From: Diaporthe sp. PMI_573
Taxonomy: Eukaryota > Ascomycota > Sordariomycetes > Diaporthales > Diaporthaceae
Assembly: GCA_021399435.1 (NCBI GenBank)
Contig: JAJTUP010000009.1
Coordinates: 930,001 to 994,000, forward strand
Length of the DNA: 64,000 nt
Direction of reading: 5' to 3'
A program made the translations under genes and the position numbers. How positions within the stretch are numbered: position 1 is the first letter of the stretch; every line of letters starts with the position of its first letter. The notes beneath the pieces are model-generated. The model worked only from the letters and a program-made list of their open reading frames with translations, was not told where the DNA came from and did not search any database. Shown here in pieces: positions 57,260 through 64,000 of the stretch.

Positions 57260-60200
57260 ATGTCCGCTCAGCTCCTCGCGACGGAGCTCCACAACCTCAT
57301 AACTGAGAGCAAGCGAAAGCACCAGGACCTGAGACAGGTACGTGGCTCACGTCTGTCTGATGCCCACACATGCACCGCCATCTGGCTGACCAGCACTGCA
57401 CAGGCTGCCGAGAAGTCCCTCGAGGAACTCAAGGGCATTCGCGTGAGCGAGGCTCAGTTCGGACGCGGTGAGAATCATTAGCACCAGGCATCGCCATCCC
57501 CGGCGCTTTTCCTGCAGCATGACCAAGTAACTGATCAGGCAAGCGGTGTAGAGCTCTCACAAAAGGCCAACTTTGTCAATCCTTTCATAATAGCTTGCGG
57601 CACCAAGAACGCAAAGTTCACCGGCATAGCTATCGTCTGTCTGCAGCGGCTCATCGTTTCCAAAGCCCTGCCACGGTCCAAGCTCAGTCCTGTCCTCGAG
57701 GCTCTTCGGGAGGCTACCTCTGCTGGTCTCGATGTCCAGCTCAAGATCCTCCAAGCCCTGCCTTCCCTTTTGCAGAATTATTCCACCGACATCAAGGACG
57801 ACCTTCTGGTGACCGCATTGAACATATGCTTCATTCTTCAGTCCAGCAAGAATGCCATCGTCAACAACACATCTGCCGCGACGCTGCAGCAGCTGATCGT
57901 CACCGTCTTCGACAAGGTTGTCGCAGAGGATAAGATACCTGATGCTCCTTTCGTCGGAGAAGCCCCTTCAGAGGATGGGGATGTTCAGCTCAGGGCAGCG
58001 GCGCTGGACGCCTTCCGCGTGTTCAATGATCTCTGTCTCCTGACGCAATCCCAACGTCCCGAGTACCTCAGGTTCTATGGACTTCCTCAGACCTTTGGTC
58101 TCGAGCTGATAGAGTCGGCCCTGACCAACCACGGCGCCATATTCGCTACCCACCCTGAGCAGGTCCATATTCTGCGTACCAAGGTCATGCCTTTCATCAT
58201 TCATACTCTCTCGGGGAAACCACACTTTGCCGCCTCGGTCAGACTATTCCGCATCCTATACACACTTCTCAGGCGCCATGTTGCTTTAATGCCCAAGGAG
58301 AGTGCAGAAGCTTTGGACATCCTCACCAAGATACTCGATCAAGACACGACGTTGTGGAAGAGATCGTTGTGCATGGAAGTCTTTCGGGGGATCTTCGCGG
58401 AGCCGGCACTGGTTCGACGCATCTTCAGGATGTATGACGCCAAAGAAGGCGAAAAGGACATCCTCAAGACTTTGACTGCAACTTTTGTTCGGGTCAGCAC
58501 CGAGAAGCCGGTTGTGATTGGGCTTGGTCATCAGTCAACGATACCTGTGGCCAATCCATACTCTACCTCTGCCGACCAAGCCGTGCTTGATGCCAGCGGC
58601 GTGAGCGTGTCTGTGATAGCGGGCGTTGGGAGTGGTGCTCATGATACAGGCATCAGCACGCAGTGGAGCTCCATGCGTGTGCCCTGCATTGACCAACTCG
58701 ATAAAACTGACCCTCCTGCTATACCTGAGTCCTACGTATACAGCCTGACGCTTGCGTGCATCACATCCCTCTCTGAAGGTCTGGCCAAGTTCATCCTGCC
58801 CCTGACTGCACCAAGTGATAGAAGCCGGAGGCGTGGCAAAGGCGCGTCAAGCGAGGGAGGCAGCGATGATCGGTCTGAGAGCCCTGCGCCGCGTCCAGGT
58901 CTTTCAGAGAGGTCCGCCTCTTTTAGGAAGAACCCCATCTCTGTTAACCCGCTGACTCTCAAGGAGCATCCGTTGTATGCAGACGTCGAGAGTTGTGCAG
59001 CTATCATCGAGGAATGTTGGCCGGCAATTCTAGCGACATGTTCGGCCTTCTTATATGCCGCTCTCGACTCTGAATACTACCATGGTCTGGTCAGGGCTTT
59101 CCAAAGATTTGCCCATGTGGCTGGCCTGCTGCAGCTAGCGACTCCAAGAGACGCTTTTTTGACCACACTCGGGAAGGCCGCCGTGCCTCCAAATGTCTTC
59201 ACCGCGTGCATAAATTCGGGGCAGTCTCGACAACAGGCCTCCGCTCCCGCGCCTGAGCCAACGGGCAACAGTATCTTGGGCAACGCCCGGGGTCTGCTAA
59301 GTGTAGAAAGCCTCGTCAGCCAAGGCACAGCAGAGAAACCCAGATCACAATCTTTCGATGCCAGCGCATCAGCCCTGTGAGTTCTCGGTGTTTTCGTTGT
59401 CTTCCACTTCTGTATTGGCTCCCAGAAACCATTGCTGTCATATAAAGCGACCTGAGTATCGTGAGCGAAAGGAGTGTGCTGACAGTAGATACAGAAATAC
59501 TCGAAATTTGCTGTGCCTTAGGGCTCTGCTTAACCTTGGAATCGCGTTGGGGCCCACGTTGTCGGCGTCATGGCAAATCGTTCTCGAGACACTGCAACAA
59601 GCTGATTTCGTTTTATTTACGACCGGCAAGACTGCCGGAAGGACACCTATAGCTGCCAAAGGACCTGATCCCAACGCGGATAAAGAGGCCAACGCTCTAC
59701 TGTCAAATTTCGGCACCGAGGTCAAGGCTGTTGAGACCGCTGCGTCAAGGCTATTCGAAAGCACCATTGATTTCCCCAACAATGCTTTCCTAGAGATTGT
59801 CAACGCAGTGTGCTCGCTTTTGGAGAAACGACCAGCACCAGAGTTCCCTTTCAACGCGAGGGACACTCGTCCAGAAACAATCCCGGAGGGTGAAATCCCC
59901 TCTAACCTTCCGTCACCAACTTCACAACACAGAAAGGTGCCAGGCATAAATATGGCGTCTGGTCCAGTTCAACCGGACCAGTTCGCCCTGGCCAAGTTAG
60001 GCGACCTTGCCAGCATCAACCTCGAGAGGCTCCTGGTGCACCCGCCCGATGTATCTGGCTGGACGCCTTTGGTAACGGAACTCAACACTGCACTAAGTGC
60101 TACCTCCGTATCAGCGCCGATCAGGACACGAGCCGCGGAGATACTTGTGAGGCTGATTCTGGAAGCCGCCAATGCGACAGCATCACAGCCGGAAGACGTC

Positions 60201-62816
60201 CGTGGCACAATTCAACTGCGTCTCCTCGAGGCATTCAGAGATGCCCTCCTTCCGTTGCAGTCAGCAGAGCGGGACGTGTCAGTCACAAATCACTCGACAG
60301 ACATCGAGATTCATAGAGTGGTCCTCGAAGGTCTCAAGACTATCCTCGAAAACTGCGGTGAAAGCCTAACCAATGGGTGGCACCTAACCTTCGAGATTAT
60401 CGACAGCATTTTCCCGGACAGCGTCAATGGCCCCGACAAGAAGCAGACCGGCACCACGCTTTCGACGAGGTCGACCAAGCTGATCAAGGCATCATTCGGC
60501 TCGCTTCAACTCATCTGCTCTGACTTCTTGTCGTCGCTGCCAAATACGTGTTTCCTGCAGCTCGTCGATACCCTATATAAGTTTTGCTCGCAAGACGATG
60601 ACCTCAATGTCGCGCTCACTACGGTCACCTTTTTCTGGGCAATATCAGACTTCCTCTCCGAGAAGAGCAACTCCATGTCCATTACCGAGGATATGATAGG
60701 TGGCGGAAAAGACGAAGCACTGATTGCCCTCGCCTCGCAACCCGAAAAGGATGGCTCCAGCGCGGCACTCTGGATGCTTCTACTTCTGCGTTTGACTGCA
60801 GTAACGGCTGATCAACGATTGGAACTCCGAAACAGCGCTATTCAAACACTGCTTCGCATCATACACGCTTACGGGAGCACTCTGGGACCACAGGCTTGGT
60901 CAATATGTACCAAGTATGTTATATTCAAGCTTCTTTCTTCGATTGAAGAGAGACTGCAAGCGGTGAGAGAAGATGGCGTCGAAGAGGATATAAAATCCGA
61001 GTGGAACGAGACTGCTGTGGTCATTGTGCAAGGTGTCTCAAATCTTCTTGCCAACTACTTGGACGTTCTGACGTCGTACCCGGCTTTCACGGCCCTGTGG
61101 CAAGACCTCATTAGCCACTATGCCGCATTGATTGACTTCAGAGCGCTCGACATCAACAGTGCGGCATTCTCCAGTTTAGGAGACATTCTCTCCAAATGTG
61201 AAGAATCGCCCAAGTCGAGCTTCGATAAGAAGACCATCGACCTAGTCTGGGACCTTTGGTCTCGGGGAATCCCGGCGGGCGAACAGGCGGGCGACGGAAG
61301 CTTCGACGACAGGCAGAAATGCTTAATGTCCTGGGTCGAAGCCTTATTGGAGCTTTATCGTCTCATTCAGTCTGATCTCGGTTTACACAGGGTCAAGCGA
61401 ATGCTCAGCCTCTTACGAGACGCTATGCAACAGGCCCAACCTGGGTCCTACGCAAGTGACATCGAATACCTGACGCCACTGCAGGGCCGCATCCTGGAGG
61501 TTTTCAAACTCGTGCGGACAGACATATCTGGCGTTCCATCTGCCATTATCTCTCAGGTTGCAGACTTCGTCGCGCTCGCTTTTGATGAAGAGAGAGCACG
61601 TCAGCCTGCAACGTCAAAGCGTACCTACATCGCCATGGCCAAAGAGAGCATGAACATTCTCCACCATCACGTTGTCTCAAATGCAACTGATGCAGACATC
61701 TACGTGAGCGGCGCATTTTCGAACGCTCTGACGGCTCTCTCAAAGCCGATCATTCTCAAGTATGATTACCGGATTGTGACGAAGTCAGAACAGCCATGGA
61801 AGATGGCAACTACCACTGTCTTGGCCTTACTGGAATCTACTCTGCCGCAGGTGAAGGCAGCCAAGATCTCGCAAGCCACGGTACAGGAGATCTGGGATGT
61901 CATAGTCGAAATCTCGAACGGGATCATAAAGGCCAATTATCACGACGCCTCTGCAAATGCGGACATTCCTGGAGATCAGGAGTTCGACATTGCGTCCTTC
62001 CGGGCTCTCAAGGAGCTGATCATCCCATCGCTCGGTTCTGATTCAATATCTGACACGACGCGTCGTGCATACGCTGAAGGCCTATTCCGCACATCAGTTA
62101 TACACGAACCGGCACCATCAGAGGTAGAGATCATCTTCGGAAGCAACCAGGATAGGACCGAGGGCATGGACCAGGCATTGGTAGCCCTTTATAAGCCGCG
62201 CAATGGACGCACAATCGACCCACGGCCCACACTGCGGAGGGAGATGAGCTACGTCTGTCTGGATGAGCTCTTTGACATTGTCTCAGCACATGACCCGAAT
62301 GCTGCCGGTCCTGAGATTACCTTGCAGCCACCGACGCCGCGGTTCCCTCCTCCTGGCACCCCAGCTGCCGGGCCACTCGATCCGCTGAAATCGCCTGTGC
62401 CTGACACCACCGGCAGCGGCGGCACTCGGGAAAGCCGCAGGACGGGTGCTGTAAAGGAGCCCTCGCATGGCCTCCATGTGCGCTTGGCACGCACAGCGGC
62501 ACCGTACCTGATCCTTCGCTGTGCCTTGACCCTTCGAGCGTACGTGGCCGACCAGCCCCTGCGCGGTCGTATGCCACAGCCCCTGTCGCAGAGGCAGGAG
62601 CTGGAGCGAATCCTGCGGTGCCTTATTGAGCTGCAGAGCGAGCCTGAAGCCATCCCTGGCTTTTCACAAATAGCGAGTGAGCGTGGCAGACACTTGTACA
62701 GCCTGTATCCCTTGTTGGTGAAGGCGGCCATGGTCAATCCGGGGGATGACAAAGTGATTGGGCTGGTGACCGCCTCGCTGGACTCCGTAGGCCGCGAGTT
62801 GGGCTTGGGTGTGTGA
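57260..62816 (+). CDS. MON2: Endosomal trafficking protein MON2 (Sec7/BIG-related)
   Basis: Exons 57260-57337, 57404-57467, 57552-59376 and 59495-62816 encode 1762 residues, the usual size for filamentous fungi. The N-terminus (MSAQLLATELHNLI, AAEKSLEELK) is the DCB domain of MON2/BIG proteins. Residues following ANFVNPFIIACGTKNAKF and VCLQRLIVSKALP, then LLVTALNICFILQSSKNA, are strongly MON2-like. The middle holds the HUS-type region, then a Ser/Arg-rich linker (near nt 58810-58930). The last exon carries the long helical C-terminal MON2 domain with LCLRALLNLGIALGPTL. MON2 lacks a Sec7 catalytic domain and works with Dopey-type proteins and the flippase Neo1 in retrograde endosome-Golgi transport. 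Introns are 66, 84 and 118 nt; the second acceptor (GTGTAG at 57551) was chosen over an earlier CAG to keep frame. Confidence 0.95.
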
Positions 62817-63128
62817 GATCACAGTCGCCGGATCTTGATTGCACGGCGTACTGGGAGGCAGAACAGAATTTCACATAAAACACGACAGCAACGCGTAGAG
62901 ACATTGCTTTGCCAGCAGGCAGAGGGAAGCCCCAAGTACGCGAATGGATAGACTTAGTAGTATAATAATCATCATGGCCATTAAGGGTATGGTTTCCCAG
63001 GTCTATACTGGGAATTGGCAGGCGAAGCGTGGCCGCGCGAGATGAAACCGAGCACGACACCAGTGAAGAAAGAAGACCAATCGACCTTGGGGTTGCCATC
63101 CGCTGCCCGCCCGGGCGCCTCCAGATCC
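62817..63128. other. Gap after MON2
   Basis: This holds the 3' region of MON2 and of the minus-strand repeat protein. A minus-strand frame with a hydrophobic tail (SSFFTGVVLGFISRG) ends at 62981; see the findings on the neighbouring gene. Confidence 0.45.
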
Positions 63129-63596
63129 TCATAGCTTCGACGGTCTTCCTTTAACGCCCTTCTGCTGCTCCCGCCCGCCAGAGTGAGCCCCATCCTCGCC
63201 CGGCGTGGGGACATTGCTGCTCTGCTCAGCCTTGAGGCTGATAGGGTCGCCCAGCAGGGACGGGTTGGCGTCAGGGCCGTGGAGTTTCCTGGCTGCCTTT
63301 TCGCGAAGCTTCTCGCCGCCGGCCCGGCCGCTGCTGACCGACCTGGACGGCGGTGTGGGTGATGATTGTGACCCGGCCTCGTCGGGCTTGGGGATGTTGT
63401 CGCTGGTCTCAGCTTTGAGGCTAATTGGGTCGCCCAGCTGTGATGGGTTTGCGTTGGGGCCGTGGAGGGACTTGGCGGCTTTCTCACGGAGTGTTTCCCC
63501 TTTGCCCTTGGTGGGTGACGAGCTGCTGGTGTTGTTATTATCAAGTTCGGACTCTGTTGGTGTGAGATCTCGGAGGGGGTTTCTCTTGGATGCCAT
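63129..63596 (-). CDS. Short protein with an internal duplication (unrecognised)
   Basis: An ATG at 63596 opens 155 residues. Two copies of a 28-residue unit, LREKAAKSLHGPNANPSQ and LREKAARKLHGPDANPSL, each followed by LGDPISLKAE, are separated by a Ser/Pro-rich linker; the whole protein is hydrophilic. The duplication in protein, with conservative changes, indicates selection and so a real gene. No named family is recognised. In the +1-shifted frame the sequence continues as RRSYEDLEAPGRA to a hydrophobic segment (SSFFTGVVLGFISRG), ending at 62981. This could be the true C-terminus if a small intron or a frameshift lies near 63150-63220, for example GTCCCC to TTAAAG (64 nt), although that donor is poor. 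Confidence 0.6.
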   Translation of the reverse strand: MASKRNPLRDLTPTESELDNNNTSSSSPTKGKGETLREKAAKSLHGPNANPSQLGDPISLKAETSDNIPKPDEAGSQSSPTPPSRSVSSGRAGGEKLREKAARKLHGPDANPSLLGDPISLKAEQSSNVPTPGEDGAHSGGREQQKGVKGRPSKL

Positions 63597-64000
63597 GGTT
63601 TTGAGCGGGGGTGTAGATATGAATATTGGAATGAGACTGCAAACTTACTAGAAAATCAGGAGCGTATATGCGACGGACTAACCTATTGTTCAGTTCACTG
63701 CTTCATTCTGGTCATTGTGAGCAGAGTCAATGACCTCACAACGGGAGCCAGGGCATCATGCAAATACATGTGAAGACGGCCCATGGCCTGCTAAGCACCT
63801 AGATTGAGGTAGCGGCTTAGGCCTTAAACGCCGGGGAAGGGGCTATGCCGCAGCAGGGGTAGCGCCAGGGTTTAGCACGTCTGGCCCTGATGCACAGTCA
63901 CTGCGGCTCTGTCGCCCGTTACAATCCGTTCCGTTTGATTGGTGTAACGGAAGGAGAGTCCCATCGTTTGCCCGACGTCGGCTCACAAACTGCGCGGCAG
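63597..64000. other. Right edge, no gene seen
   Basis: This is the upstream region of the repeat protein gene. No coding frame, TATA box or repeat of note. Confidence 0.4.

Overview
This window is nuclear DNA from a filamentous ascomycete (Pezizomycotina, most likely Sordariomycetes). The evidence is genes broken by short introns (46-263 nt, mostly GT-AG with YAG acceptors), fungus-specific families (GCR1/HOT1-type and Clr5-type regulators, PDR-type ABC exporter, DHA1 and allantoate-permease-like MFS carriers, secreted DPP5 and pectate lyase), MON2 and MMS2 housekeeping genes, and palindromes of the TACCTAGGTA type in several intergenic gaps. The pectate lyase, secreted peptidase, efflux pumps and candidate small secreted proteins suggest a plant-associated or saprotrophic life. 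The species cannot be named from the sequence alone.

Layout. 1-17.8 kb: the 3' end of a secreted dipeptidyl-peptidase 5 (+), a PL1 pectate lyase (+), a zinc alcohol dehydrogenase (-), a zincin-like metallopeptidase (-), a doubtful broken small gene (-), a GCR1_C-domain regulator (+), a cytochrome P450 (-) and a secreted bacterial-type solute-binding protein (-). 17.8-34 kb: three transporters, namely a DHA1 MFS (-), a Dal5-like MFS (+) and a full-length PDR ABC transporter (-), separated by long gene-poor stretches. 34-51 kb: a gap of nearly 6 kb, a BTB/POZ protein with an apparent frameshift (-), an unidentified protein (-), a candidate small secreted protein (+) and a Clr5-domain protein (+). 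51-64 kb: a denser core-like block with an AP-1-like bZIP factor (+), a LYR-motif protein (-), the ubiquitin E2 variant MMS2 (-), the large trafficking protein MON2 (+) and a short protein with an internal duplication (-).

How the genes relate. There is no backbone synthase, so the P450, alcohol dehydrogenase and transporters do not form a recognisable secondary-metabolite cluster. The left and middle parts look like an accessory, environment-facing region (extracellular degradation, uptake and efflux), while the right end looks like conserved housekeeping sequence. No mobile element, CRISPR array, rRNA or convincing tRNA was seen.

The most notable points are two GC-AG introns with identical GCAAGT donors (in the alcohol dehydrogenase and MMS2), a secreted bacterial-type solute-binding protein in a eukaryote, a strong G-quadruplex motif upstream of the ABC transporter, and apparent frameshifts in the BTB gene and in a small gene at an A10 tract. 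I did not find a clear, previously undescribed multi-gene system. Exon boundaries are read by eye from splice consensus, reading frame and remembered family patterns; no alignment was run.
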